Of a stretch of DNA of 64,000 nt, positions 23,831 to 36,300 are shown in pieces (position 1 is the stretch's first letter; each line of letters begins with the position of its first letter). The stretch is from Casuarina equisetifolia. Its lineage: Eukaryota; Streptophyta; Magnoliopsida; Fagales; Casuarinaceae. Under the pieces are notes generated by a model. It searched no databases. It was not told where the DNA came from and saw nothing but the letters and a program-made list of their open reading frames with translations. Both the position numbers and the translations under genes were made by a program. The DNA is taken from positions 2,604,001-2,668,000 of the forward strand of contig CM052357.1 in assembly GCA_028551475.1 (NCBI GenBank), in the 5' to 3' direction.

Positions 23831-24089
23831 GCATGATCAGTTTGATTGGATATTGTTATCTAGTGAACCAAGTTTGTGTTATCTATATTGAACTAAGTTT
23901 GAGTACAAGATTTATTTGATGTATACTGATGATTATACAAAAAAGATATCGATGCCTTTGGTAGTTTGAACATGGCTTTATACCATCTTAACTTTTTCCT
24001 AATTTTCTTCTCAGTATCTTTTTTTTTTTCAGATCGCATTTTTCCACCACACATCAGTTAGCATCGATCTTCACGAAATGTCAGCATGA

Positions 24090-24112
24090 CATCACATCAC
24101 ATCACATCACTG
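24090..24112. repeat. Short tandem repeat (ACATC)n
   Basis: Four to five perfect copies of a five-base motif in unit 3, absent from the matching site of unit 2. Confidence 0.8.
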
Positions 24113-24340
24113 ATCATATTTCGAACACTCTATTATTTAAGATAAGTGGAAAGGATGAGAAATATATCAGAATATTTCTTTAACATGTGCCACCATCATT
24201 CAAAAATAGGATTGGGGATTATGGATATTCATGTGCTACAATGGATTGCTCTAGCTTTTAAAATTCAATTTACTCATTCACAAAAAAAAAAAAAAGATTT
24301 TTCATCCATCTAGTATATTTTCTAGTTGTTTTAATCCCCA

Positions 24341-25284
24341 AAAAAGTTATTAATTTTACATAATTAATGCCATGAATTTGATCATATCTTTGGGCAGCTA
24401 ATCATACTTTGAAACTCTTTATTTTTCCACTTCCATTATTTTTTGAAAGCATGGCAAGCATTCCCCCTTATTCTACTTTGCAACTTTGATTTCTCTATAC
24501 ATAGAAATTTTTATCATTTAGATGGTTAGATTATTTAATCTTTTGACTACCTTATTCTTTACTTGAACATTGTAGAAGCTTTACCTGAAATTTTTATCAT
24601 TAGCGGCTCAATTATAAAGGTTTGCTTTGACAAGATAAGTGCCACGTTCAATTTCCACACTATTCAACTAAATGGGATCGTGGTGAACAATTTGAATCAA
24701 AATTATCATAAATATATCCCCCCAATGGCCTCATTTAAATTTCCTAGTCAAACTCTTTATATTGCTTGCTCATATTAAATTTTAAAGGGTGACAAACTCC
24801 TTACTAGATTATCTAGATTTGGATAGAAGGCTGAGATAGAGAATACATAAAAGCTTTGTTGTTCCGTTTTTCTTCCCCTTTTCTAATCAAAAGAGAAACT
24901 TCTTAAGGAAACTAGTCATAGATGAGCACTCAAAAGGGATTAAAACTGACTTAACAGCAGTTTTTCTCGCCACTGATGAATGATGAGAGAGTGACTAAAA
25001 ATATTTTGCATCAGTTCCACAGACTAGTGGCTACCATCATTCTCACGGGTAGAATGCAGCGAAAGTTTTCCGATTTGACCACTGTAGATAGATCTATCTT
25101 TTATTAGAGATAAATGTTCCATATCAAATAAAAAAGATGACAAATTTTCGTCTAAATTTAGGGTAAATATCTTGGAAATCCTATTTCAGGTACTGCTTCA
25201 TTGGCTTAATGCCCACCAATTATTAATCAACATGGCCAACCACCACCACCTATTTTTTTGCATATTTTGTTTCCCACTGGTTCA
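24341..25284. other. Intergenic, no gene seen
   Basis: AT-rich spacer between unit 3 and the next small gene. The frame at 24,563 starts at TTG and has no supporting signals. Confidence 0.55.
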
Positions 25285-25293
25285 TTTATATAA
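25285..25293 (+). promoter_or_regulatory. TATA box of the 89-aa membrane-tailed gene
   Basis: TTTATATAA, about 140 bases upstream of the ATG at 25,432. Confidence 0.55.
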
Positions 25294-25431
25294 CTTTGGC
25301 AACCTGCCATTTTCTCCCAAAGTAACAGCATTCCCATTGCTATATGCAGCAAAAGCTTATTGGGTCTGTGCTTCTCAACTAAGGCTTTTCTGAGAGAATC
25401 ATTGAAAGATTTTGCTAGGAGGTCTGTAGAG

Positions 25432-25701
25432 ATGGCGAAGGAGATGAAGTACATGCAGGAGTGGGGTGAAGTGGCACCGGCTCTTCTCGTAACCCATCAG
25501 AAATACTCCAGATGTCCTGAATTGGAGCCCATTGCCGAAGAAGGATCCGAGAACTTGGAGCTTCTGCCGAAGGGGGTGTTGTTTCTTCTGCCAGTGCTAT
25601 TTCCTTTCTTTTCTTTTTATTTGCTGTATAGAACTGTTGTTCGACGTTGGAAGTTTGTGGATACATGGATGCAAGAGAAATTGTGTAAAAAATACTCCTG
25701 A
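25432..25701 (+). CDS. 89-aa membrane-tailed protein, EVAP...EE family
   Basis: Starts at the first ATG of an open frame that extends upstream only through a TTG. The N-terminal part reads MAKEMKYMQEWGEVAPALLV, then RCPELEPIAEEGSE at residues 27-40. A hydrophobic segment at about residues 48-66 (VLFLLPVLFPFFSFYLLY) looks like one membrane span, followed by a basic and aromatic tail ending KLCKKYS. A clear paralogue is on the other strand at 30,876-31,076. The V-A-P to E-E spacing is 19 residues, equal to that in the 85-aa protein at 6,415. It is intronless. It could be a small tail-anchored protein facing the cytosol; its function is unknown. Confidence 0.7.
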   Translation: MAKEMKYMQEWGEVAPALLVTHQKYSRCPELEPIAEEGSENLELLPKGVLFLLPVLFPFFSFYLLYRTVVRRWKFVDTWMQEKLCKKYS

Positions 25702-27589
25702 ATTTTAACTTTAATTATATAAATACCAGAATATGTTGATCACCCACAATTTGTCTAGCTGTTTTACCCATCCTGTTTGAAGTTTGATCACGCAGGAGGC
25801 TCGTAAAGGCTTCTTTGTGAAAGAATATTTTGCTTGGTAGAGCGTCGGTCTTAATTGGATTGAGCCTTGGTATGGAAACCTACCAAGTGATAACAAAACC
25901 CCGGAATCCAAAATGGGCAATCCTGACCCAAATCCTGGTTTCCGAAAACGACAAAACGTTAAGTTTATCTTGAAGGAACCAATGCAAGAGAACACAAGGG
26001 TTAATTTAAACATTGTTGAAAGTAGTGAGATAAAAGTTTTAGATTGTTCAAATTTTATTTTAGAATGTTCTCTAACAAAAAAAAAAAAGAATTGTTAAAT
26101 GGCCTTTTAAATAAGAATGAAATTTTGAATAAAATATAACACAATAATATAATTGCACTAGGAGAGGATCTTGATTATTTGTAATAGAAAGCCTTATTGT
26201 AGGTGCAGTCCTAACTGGACCAGAAGCTGTCTCTTTCATGTATTAGTGCCTCATAAGTGCTGTGAATAATATGTTTGTCATCAGCCTTTAAGATGTGGAA
26301 GCTGAAATACATGGATAAGCTGTTGACCAGGAGATTACACTTGGGCGAATCTTAGCCGGGTAGTCATAGGAAGCCTGATTCAATCTTTGGCACTTGCATT
26401 TCAACATTGAACTCAGCTTTAATATCAGTTGCTTTTGTTGTCCAACAACTTATCCTTCATGGCTACGTCCTGGCACCCATTCTCTGTAGAAGTTGGCGTG
26501 CAAATGCCTCTCACAAAGCCAGTTCTACTCTCACCGCATGAGAGCTGGAATCAGTCCTATAAACATGAAAAAACCATACATTATTAGTTGTAAGGTAAAA
26601 TTAGGGATGATGATTAATAATTTTACATGTAAGAGCTTAATAGTAATTTTGTTGATTAGATTCTCTCAAGTTACGAATAAGTGCAAGGCTTTGTACGTGT
26701 GACGTTGGTGAATTGTCACAACAACCAAAGAAGGAAAGCATAGCCATATAGGAGAAATTTTCCTGTAATTCTTAGATATATAAAGCATTAAATAGAAAAA
26801 AGTTAATGTAATGTATGCAAACGTAAAAGCTATTTTGCCTTAAACATGTAAAACTCTAGATCTTCATTTGGATTAATTATATGTGTAATTGCTGCAGGAT
26901 TGTCTTGATCTCCTACATGAGACTACATTTTTGGATGAACGGATGGAAAAAAATTATATCTTAATGATAAAACTATTAGAACGCACCTCCTGGCAATTGA
27001 AATAGATGTCCAGCACAGTCGCCTGTATGGATCATAGTCCAACACAAGGTCCAAATGTCTTTTGTAGGCCTCTAGATGGGCCTTGAAGAAGGATCCCATC
27101 AAATCTTATTAAAAGGCCTAAATCCAACTAGAAAGCCACCCTTCATCACCGCCGAAGACAGTCCAATCTATGAAACTTGAGTTAGAGGCTTGGCCTTTTA
27201 ACTTCTTGAAAGCTGGTATCTAATTACCAGGTGGCTTGTGCTTTAAACTCATCAAGAAATTTGCTAATATTTTAATATGAAGAGAAGGGGGAGAAGTTTT
27301 TCTATATTGTCATTGGTCGAAGGAGTCATACAATGCTCCTCCAATATCCTTGTTTTCATTCATTTTCTTATTTCCATCATTTCTCATACAGTTTCCTCGC
27401 GCTACAATGCTCGAGGTTCGTCACACTTCCCAACGCAATAGAATTCTTAAATCTCGAACTTCATTTAAATTGTCTCCTCACGTTTTATCATATCTCCCTA
27501 TACTTTATGTCCACAACCTTCACCTCTAAACCCGACAATTATCTTGGACTTGCCATTCTTTGTATACTTATTTTGTTATGGTCGGAGGT
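25702..27589. other. Intergenic, no gene seen
   Basis: Frames here (such as 27,333-27,623) begin at non-ATG codons or have no family resemblance. The region 26,930-27,250 is slightly richer in GC but shows no coding pattern I can support. Confidence 0.5.
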
Positions 27590-27594
27590 CATGT

Positions 27595-27935
27595 TAGGTT
27601 TCAGCTTATGGGAGTCTAAATAAGTGATAATATTTAAATAAAATATGTCATTATTAATTTGTAAATTTAAGTTTTTTGACTCAATAGGTAAAGTATATAA
27701 TAAATTATATTAGTGACTTTTAATTCTAAGTTCAAACTATCGAAGCAACAATTCATAAAAATGACTATCTATGTACACTAGCTATGGTAAAGGCGAATTG
27801 GTTAGATCAAAGTGAGGATGACCATGGTGTATTTTTGTGATCCTAGACCATAATAGCCTTAGGCTTATGAAGCCTAAATGAGTTATGATATTTAAATAAA
27901 ATATGATAAGATTAATCTTCAAATCGATGCCTTTT
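27595..27935. repeat. Diverged direct repeat of about 75 bp
   Basis: The sequence around 27,600-27,665 (TTCAGCTTATGGGAGTCTAA, then AATATTTAAATAAAATATG) recurs at 27,860-27,925 (TTAGGCTTATGAAGCCTAAA, then ATATTTAAATAAAATATGA) about 260 bases later. Confidence 0.6.
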
Positions 27936-28164
27936 AACTTAATAATAAAGACTAACATATTATACTCCTTAACAACTTCTCTACACATGTATACCTATAC
28001 ACCATCACATAGAACTTGGTACACATAGTGACAACTAGATTGGGATGAAAATATCCTACTGAAGATCCCAACTTCAACAGGCTTTCCATTATCTCTTCCT
28101 TTACGGCCTTCATCCTCATTTTTCTTTTCATGATTCTCAATGGGTCTACTTCACAATCATCCAC

Positions 28165-30498
28165 TGAAGCGCCAGCACTATGACTAGAGGTCTCATCTCC
28201 ATCATCATCACTCCTTTATAGTTGAAAGGCTTCATCTTCACTGTTAAGTACGTGTTCTCAAAATGCATCATTCCATACTAAGACTGTTCATAATTTTAAC
28301 CTGCCTTGAAGGAAACAAGCCAGAACACCATAATCTTCTATCCCTCATTCTTGCCAACCATTAACAGCACATCATGATCAAACAAGACTAGCAATTATCA
28401 TACCTTTTGGCTCTTCTATTATCCTAGTGTATTACATCATTCTACTTGTTTCATGTTTCTTTAAAGTGACTTCAATCTCAAGACAGTACAAACAATACAA
28501 ATCATAACATTTTTTCAAGCAAAATTTCTGTTTATGAATAGAAAAGAGCTGTAGGGGTGGGGAAGGGGAGGAGAGAAAGGGTAAAGATTTGAAATTCAAG
28601 ATTGATCACCATAATTAGGAAATTCAAGATTGGTCACCGTAATCAGAAAACTCAAGTTCACTGTAATTTTGTTTTTATAACCTTCATTCTCCTTCATTAC
28701 ACTACTGCCCCTTTTAGTCTATCCCTTATTTCTCTAAGTTTTTAGGAAAAAAATATTACCGAAGCATTTTATTTAGGTGGTAGGTACTTCGTTTCTCTAT
28801 TAGAATTGTGAATGAAAGCTATCTTGATGAAGGAAAAATAGGAAATGTTTGGATCTAATGGAGAAATAGATTAGTCATTTTCTAAGTTTTAAACCTTTGT
28901 AAAATCACTCCATAACTTTTTGTACTTGATTTCATAACAATTCTATTATTTTTTTAATCAAAGTATGTAAAAATACTAATCATACCAATTTTCAAAATAA
29001 CAAAAGAAAAGACAAAATAATAATAATAAAACCAAGATTGCAAGATTGACTACAAATCATCTCTCTATTAAGCTTGCCAACCAAGCCAACCCCTACGGGG
29101 CAGATGAGATTATGATAGGGATAATAAATTTAACTACCTAATTTTATACCTACCTATCAGCAAGAAAGAAAGATAAGTTTAATATTTCAGCACTCTATGA
29201 ATACTTTATTTAAGGATAAACCAATGAACTCTTGATTTGAAGTCAAAACTTCTCCTTTATTTATATCAAATCAACATCTCAGAAACTTAAACTAACAAGC
29301 TAAATGAGTTTAATTAATACACTCAAAATAAAATAATAGTAGTAACTCCAAACATTATTACGACAATAACATTTCCTCAGTCTTTCCTCCAATGTTCAAA
29401 CACGCAAGTGGGTATCTGGGTAGCAATCTTCCTTGCTACGCCGGTAACATCTGGAATCCATCGTTGTATTTCCAGACATTGATTTAGTATCATCTAGGCA
29501 GCTTTACTAGCACTTCTCAACGAAAATATGATTGTTAGAGGACTCAAAGTGGGTATCTGGGTAGAAAACATCTTTGCTTCAACAGTAACATCCAAATCCC
29601 TCGTTGAATTTCCCCATCAATTTATTGTACGTGACAGAGAAGTTTCAATTTTCTTTATTAATCCAATTATTAAGTGAATAAGATACTTAAACATATAAAA
29701 AGAATATCTTATTATGAAGTTGATAATATGAAACTATTATTATTTTTAATATATTCTTACTGTTAAAAATTTAGAGTGGAAATTAATAAGACCCGATTGG
29801 TCATTTGTTATGTGACTTTAAAGGCAAATATGTACAAATATACAAATTATCATATCCATGTTATGAGTAGTGGGTATATTTTAGGAATATTTTATGAATT
29901 ATTTTCATTTAATACTAAACGGTACTTTTAATAGTATTCAATTATGAATCCTTTTGTGTTAGTTTAAAAAATTGATAACCATAATAAAAAAAAATCAAAA
30001 GAATAAAAGAGAAGATTATACTATTATAAGGGCAACAACCACCAGTCAAGAGAGAGTATAGTATGTAAATATGAAGATGCAACATAATGAAAAAAATTGT
30101 TATAAGTACTAAGAACAATTGTGTATGAGTTGTATGTAAATATCATAGGCAGCATATTTGTATTCTCTTGAAAATGTTTGGTCTAAATTATTTTAAATCT
30201 TTTATCTTTTGTGTGTTAATACTTTAATTTATGCATTTACTTGTTTATACAATGGATCATTTATGCAACATTTATCTTAAACATAAATAAATGACTAATA
30301 TCTAATCTTTAAATGATAGAACGACAAGAAGAAATCACGATAACTTAGTTTTAGTCCTTAGATTTGAATTCTAATATGTCAAAATGATTCTAACATTCTG
30401 TTTTAAAATTGATTATGAAGTGAAGGACAACTCTGGACAGCTTTAGCAGCCCATATCGATTTGCTTTTAAATTTAGCATTCCTGCTTCGTGTAATTCG
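28165..30498. other. Intergenic, AT-rich, no gene seen
   Basis: A long AT-rich stretch with A/T homopolymers. Only the 29,408-29,612 repeat stands out. Confidence 0.5.
29408..29612. repeat. Diverged direct repeat of about 65 bp
   Basis: GTGGGTATCTGGGTAG followed by a diverged CCTTGCT-like part, AGTAACATC/GGTAACATC and TCGTTG.ATTTCC occurs at 29,409-29,473 and again at 29,549-29,613, about 140 bases apart. It is richer in GC than its surroundings, and its origin is unknown. Confidence 0.7.
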
Positions 30499-30712
30499 GT
30501 GATCTTAATTTGTTCCAGCAAGAAAAAGTTGAACCAGAATGGGACTCTGTATCATATGTTGGATTACTGGTTTTGCACAGAACCCCGTCGATTCACCTTC
30601 CTGAAATTCCCAGAAAATCAGAAGGATTGGAAAAGTATCAAGAACTCAGTCTGCAGTGACCTGAATTACAAATTCCTTCGTTTCAGGGAAATCCGAGTCT
30701 CGTCAAAGAGAG

Positions 30713-30738
30713 ATAGAGAGAGAGAGAGAGAGAGAGGA
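30713..30738. repeat. GA microsatellite
   Basis: An uninterrupted run of about 12 GA dinucleotides just 3' of the 66-aa gene. Confidence 0.9.
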
Positions 30739-30875
30739 CGATATCAGATCAATTTATAAGCAATTTACAATCAAATATTCGAATTGCATGGACACAAAAC
30801 TTTGGGTTTACAACCACACCACCACACAACACCAATATGCTGGCCTTATACATCTTATCAAAACCAAAAGATTTA

Positions 30876-31076
30876 TCAGGCCATATCTCTGTATAAGTAG
30901 AGGTACCAGAACACAGAGAGCAGCAGAGGAAGAAGAAACAACAATCCCTTCTGCACATCTTCAGAGCTCTCAGAACCCTCTTCAATAATGGGTTCTAATC
31001 TCGGACAGGCAGATGTCTTCCGCTGATACACAAGCGCCGCCGGCGCAACCTCACCCCAGCTCTGCACGTTCCTCAT
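30876..31076 (-). CDS. 66-aa membrane-tailed protein, EVAP...EE family
   Basis: Starts at an ATG with an in-frame stop upstream. The protein MRNVQSWGEVAPAALVYQRK continues with TSACPRLEPIIEEGSE at residues 21-36, and residues 44-62 (GLLFLLPLLLSVFWYLYLY) form one membrane span near the C-terminus, ending RDMA. It is a clear paralogue of the 89-aa protein at 25,432, sharing WGEVAPA, CP.LEPI.EEGSE and the hydrophobic tail, but without the basic C-terminal extension. The two genes are convergent and 5.2 kb apart. A TATA box at 31,176-31,170 supports expression. Function is unknown. Confidence 0.7.
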   Translation of the reverse strand: MRNVQSWGEVAPAALVYQRKTSACPRLEPIIEEGSESSEDVQKGLLFLLPLLLSVFWYLYLYRDMA

Positions 31077-31169
31077 TTCCTTCCGGCTATTGCTTAATCT
31101 TCTTCTTCTTCAGAGACCTCGGTCTAAAGGGTCTTCTCTGATGGAGTATAGGGGGCAAACTGGGGGCGA

Positions 31170-31176
31170 TTATATA
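31170..31176 (-). promoter_or_regulatory. TATA box of the 66-aa gene
   Basis: TATATAA on the minus strand, about 95 bases before the ATG, followed by a C-rich stretch and a likely start site near 31,140. Confidence 0.65.
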
Positions 31177-31179
31177 GAA

Positions 31180-33394
31180 AATAGGAGAGAAAGAAGATGA
31201 AGGAAACGTCCCGGAAACGTTACTGAGTGTGAAGGACAAGAAAAGGAAAGGGCTTGGAAGGTTTCCAGAAGTTTGACCCGATCAAGGATGCAAAATCAGG
31301 GCTTTTAAAAGGTTTGAAAGTGTCTTCGAGTGCAGGTTAATGCGAGGAAGGAAGCATCCTGGAAAGTTGTTCTAGAACAGGACCTGCAAGTAAGACAGAA
31401 GCTGTTCCACGTGAGGTTTTGAACGAGTCTTCGAGGACATAAAATAGATGGAGTGGGAACCGAATGTTCCTCATCGGTTGTAAAGCACAGAGACTTTGAC
31501 TAGAAAGAGTTGGTGGATAATGGATGAGGTTGACAGCCACTGTCTAAATTCACTCTTACCTAAAAATTTGATGGATGGTGTTCCTCGGTCTTGGTTAATG
31601 GGTGTACAGTGAATCATAATAACTTCATTTTTACCCAAAATTAAGCTGTCTAATCGGCTAGTGTTCTTTTCAATTTGTTGCTTCAGGCTCATAAAGTGAT
31701 GTTATATTTAAGAAATTTGGAGCTAAGTAAAATTATATGTATTTAATTCTATTACAGAAGATAAAATAATTTTTAATGTTAACAAGTATTTAGTTTAATT
31801 AAAAGTAAATATTATTTAAAAATTTTTAGTATAAATTTGACACCCAACTGTAAAAGTTTAAGTGTATGCGTAGAAAATTTAACAATTTGGAAGTGGAAAT
31901 GAGTATATCCTTTGAATTGATAAGGATAAAAGCAATACAATAACTTTATTAATTTGGGTCTTTCTTAAGTTATCTTAAATTTGAGACTTATATATATGGC
32001 ATTATTTACTAAGTAATCATAGTAACCAAAGCAATAATTATTTGAGAAAATAAATTGTTTTACTATTCCTAAACGTATGAAAAGCTTAAATAAAAAATAA
32101 ATTGCTATCTTTATTAATGTAGAGATCAATTGTCCCAAACTACATAGAATTCTTAACATTTAATTGTGATTGTGGTGTCTATGTTTGTTACATGATCTGC
32201 ATTCATCTCTCAAATGTATCTTATATTTTTAATTTTTTAATTTAAAAAAAAAGCAAGAAAGAAAAGAATTTTTTTTTATATCAAAAATATTTATAGCAAA
32301 CCTTGCAGCAAAGTCCTCATTACTGTAGGGAAGCTTGAAAGTTGGGGAATTAGGATGAGCTCTCCACGTCGATGACAATGCTTGGACCTATCCACTACAT
32401 CTAGAAAGATTTGACCCCAACAAGGATAAGGCTTCTAGCAAGTGGAAGACCTTAATTGTCAGTCTTCCCCTTGTGACCTTAATTCTAGGATGAGCTCTCT
32501 TTTTCCATTTCGCAACCACCCAAAAAAAAAAAACTATTTTCAAAAAATAGTATTCTACGAACTTGATCTTAGATTAACACCCCATATCCCCAAAATCCTT
32601 TTTCACCTAACCAAAACATAAAAAGTAAAAGTTCGATCTAATTAAAAACTTACAACCATAGACTAACTGATAAGACTAAAGATCATGGGAATAAGAAGCC
32701 CAAAAGTAGTGTTTTTGCACAAAGTTATATCCATTTTCTGCACAACTACTCTATTTCGATCAATAAGGTAGTATATACCAAATGTCGTTACACTATCAGC
32801 TTTAACTGGTGCTTCCAAAAATGCAAAAAGTAATTGTTCAAAGTCATCCTTCAGTCGCCTATATAAACTATGACAACTATATATATCTTATAAAATCTTG
32901 CAGTCCTTGAAACTAACTGTGATGTTCCAATGTAAGGCTTGTCCGTCACATCTTTTATTCTTTATGCCAGATATGTACATCTTCAAGTAGTAACATATAT
33001 AACCTGTTTCACAAGAGTCAGATCATCAATCTGTTAAAATTGAGGGGATTGATAAGTGAAACAGTGAAAAATAAAGGCATTTCAATATAAAGTCATAGCG
33101 TCCAGTGAATATATTCAATTTGATTATGTGCAAATATCAGCAATTATTTACCTAAACTATAAACAAAAAGCTATGTTAGTTTATATGCACCATTAAAAGT
33201 AGATTCATACAGATTGATTTCACATTTGACCCAGAAGTCATTAACAATGGGAAAAGTTCACTTTCCCTTTTGCTTATACAAATTCACATCATTCGCAATC
33301 AATATTCAAATGGATCTATGACACTGATTGAAACTTTCTCACTTGCACATAAATTCTTGTATGGAAATCACCTTTTCAACTATAAATGCCTTTC
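31180..33394. other. Intergenic, no gene seen
   Basis: No frame with family resemblance. The part next to 33,394 is the 3' flank of the ALIS gene and is conserved in the pseudogene copies from about 33,350 on. Confidence 0.55.
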
Positions 33395-36300
33395 TTATTC
33401 CGATGCAGATTTGGTTCCACCATAAGGCCTGCTGAAAGAATACATCAAACAAAGACGGTATTAATTTTCCATAACAAGTTCAAGATCGGGAAGTTGAGAT
33501 AGATCACTATATAGATAGAGACATCTATTCACAAAAGCTGGTCAGCAGTGGGCACTCCCAGGATGAAAATGTGTATGCACTATGATTACTTCAACTTCAG
33601 AAACAACACTATGAATAGCCACTAAATAAATTCATTTATGGGGATGAGGCTCCAACTCATAGACTGTACACCAAACATTCATAAAATAAGATAGTGGAAG
33701 AAAATCTAAATGTAACAGAGCTAACAAAAACTCATTCAAGCTGATAATGGGAATATATGTCCACAAAATATTAGTAAGTAAATTTTTGAGAGTTGACACC
33801 GGTAAGCAAAAGCATGTTATCCCGCTACATCTCCTATAAAAGTTTTGAATAAGGGGAATGACCAAGTCCACCCATAATACGTGGGGAAACATTAGTACTG
33901 ACTAAATACTGCATATAGATAGTACGGATAAAAAGCCAGGCGGTTAAATGTTAAAGCCAATATGTTAGGGACAGCAAAAGTGAAAAGAAGAATATTTGAA
34001 CGATTTGATTTCATAATTCGACAATATAACAGTTTCAGCCACTAGGAAATGATCCAAACTAGGAGCATATAGAATCCCAAAAAGAAAGCACTTGTAATGA
34101 TGTAGCTAAAGAGAGTTACCTTTTGATTTTCATATGGAGAATTACGAAGAAACTGTCAACCACTAAACAAAAAGAACCAACAACTATGAAGGCAGCGCCC
34201 GTGAAGTCATTCTTTCCTCCCAACCAGCTTGTTGTTGAAAGGACAAGCTTCTTTTTCCCACCAAAACTGTACGTGTTGTAGTTGTTCATCAACTTGACCA
34301 CTATAACATCATCTTTATCCAAGTCCTCTTCAATTCTACCATACAACTTCCTGAAGGTAGGGAGAGCAGCAGTGCGCATCCACACAATAAGATCTTCTTG
34401 ATCACTTAGCTAATTAGTTGTAGCAACCCATCAAGCCAGTACAAAAGAACAAGACAGCACCGAAAGGCATCATTAGGACTCACATTTTAGGCAATACTAG
34501 GAAAAAGACAGAGTGTGCAGATGCAGGGGATCAGATCTGCCAAGAAGAACTCCTAAAAAACTACTTTTCCCACGCATCACATGCATATAGGAAAGGTAAA
34601 GCTTTTATGGGCATTGGGACCTATTAGTTCTATACAATCAGATATTATGGTTGTAGATCCAATATGGCATTTGGTTACAGTCACGATCCCCATAGAGACA
34701 GCACAAAAATCAAACTCATCTTGTCGTCAGTCCTATTGATACTTTGCAGTATTCCACTCAGTAACACTGGGCAAAATCAAAAAGAAACACCACAACCAGT
34801 GTACCGCCCTTTCAACTGTCCTGTAAGGTTGCAAACTCTTCTTTTTGTGCAACAAAACAAAGGGATAATAAGTTTATTGAACTATTTTGATGATACAATC
34901 TACCACTCAAATAAATATTTTGTACAACCACCTAGTACAAAATACATGCTTCACAAGTCAGGGCTTTATACCAGTATGAGGAAGAAACTAAATAAACACT
35001 TGATGGGCCACCTACATAGAGGTATGAGTCATTTCTATGTTATATTGGATTCAAGAGCTTAGAAGCACAGAAATATATATCTTTGGTGGAAAGGTAACAA
35101 AAAAGGTATATGAATCTGTACTTTGCTACAACTTACAGGAATTCTTGGATCTAGCTTTGCACCACCAATCAAGGTTCCATTTTGGAAATTGAAGGGATAG
35201 ACATGTTTCCCGAATTTGTGATCACGGTCACTCTTCCATGCTATGCCCTTCCTGTTGACCTTCAATTCAGAGCTTCCGCGAGTGAATTCATAAGTATCAT
35301 TAAACAGACTCCAGGCAATCAACCCACAGGGGACAATTGGAAGACCATTACTGTACTGTTCAGGTTTACAGGAATTTGTGTTATTGTATCCTAGTCCATG
35401 CAACAGCTGCTGATTATTTCTGCTTTTAACATACCTGAAAAGTTTTGGTAGAAGGCACAAAGAGGAAGAACACAGTTGATATTACAACCAGTAGAACAAT
35501 TCCAAATCATGATCTAACAAAAACAAATCCCATAATTTTCATAAATAATTTCAGGCATATTCTTAGATCTATCACGAAGAAATAATTAAATATCTGCAAT
35601 GTTCGGAAGTTTCAGCATAGAGTGCAAGGTGAGGCATACTTTATAAAAGAGTTTCCAAATTATATTTTCCTTCCTAACCAAATTGTTTTGAATAAATCAG
35701 GGATCTTAAACTTTGTTTCTGCCAATGAAAACTAATGTAGGTCAACTAATTCTACAATGATAAATACGCAGAGAAAGGGAAGCAAACATATTGACACCTT
35801 TCTATCTCTGTATGAGGATACAAAACCCAGAAATAGGATAAAGTCCCATGGAACCGTATGAGAAACTGAATCTAAATAATAAGAAGAATAACCACAAACT
35901 TTCAAACTGAATCTACTTTCAAACTTTCCATGATGACAAAAACCAATTCCAAAACCAAAATATAAAACAATACCTTCCAAGACAATCACCAAAATAGATG
36001 GTAAGGAATTCTTACCTTCGATGGTTCTGATAGTAGTTATTAAGTTGGTAGTAGACATAAATTGGTGCTTTCATGTCTCTGGAAACCTGCAAACAAATAA
36101 AGATTCTCCCGCTATTAGGGTTCTTGTGAGCCAAAAAGTGTAATAGCAGTCCCATTTATTAAAACAACATGTGGTAAAAGATAACATTAGAAAGAAATAA
36201 CTAAATAAAAGAGAAAAAAGTAGTGACCTAAATCCAAGGAACAAAAGCTCCTGGAAATTCATAGGTTAGAAAAGCAAAAATATGTAACAATAAAGTAATA

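Larger units (their letters stand above)
19330..24340. repeat. Tandem segmental duplication, unit 3
   Basis: Begins at the CGCTATTTTGATATG sequence that matches 2,345 of unit 1, includes a much reduced LINE relic, the conserved block and the open small gene, and ends with a tail matching the end of unit 2 (AAGATAAGTGGAAAGG..., CATTCAATTTACTCA...). Units 2 and 3 abut with almost no spacer, as expected for unequal crossing-over. Confidence 0.8.

Noticed and set aside
25360-25431. N-terminal extension of the 89-aa protein
   Set aside because: It begins at TTG; the first real ATG in frame is 25,432.
27952-28164. 70-codon minus-strand frame rich in K, E and M
   Set aside because: It is protein-like but without a recognised domain, splice support or promoter; upstream sequence in frame is simple repeat.
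34664-35062. 132-codon plus-strand frame within the ALIS gene (and its 43,087 counterpart)
   Set aside because: It lies antisense in the intron between exons 7 and 8; the copy at 43 kb differs by indels.
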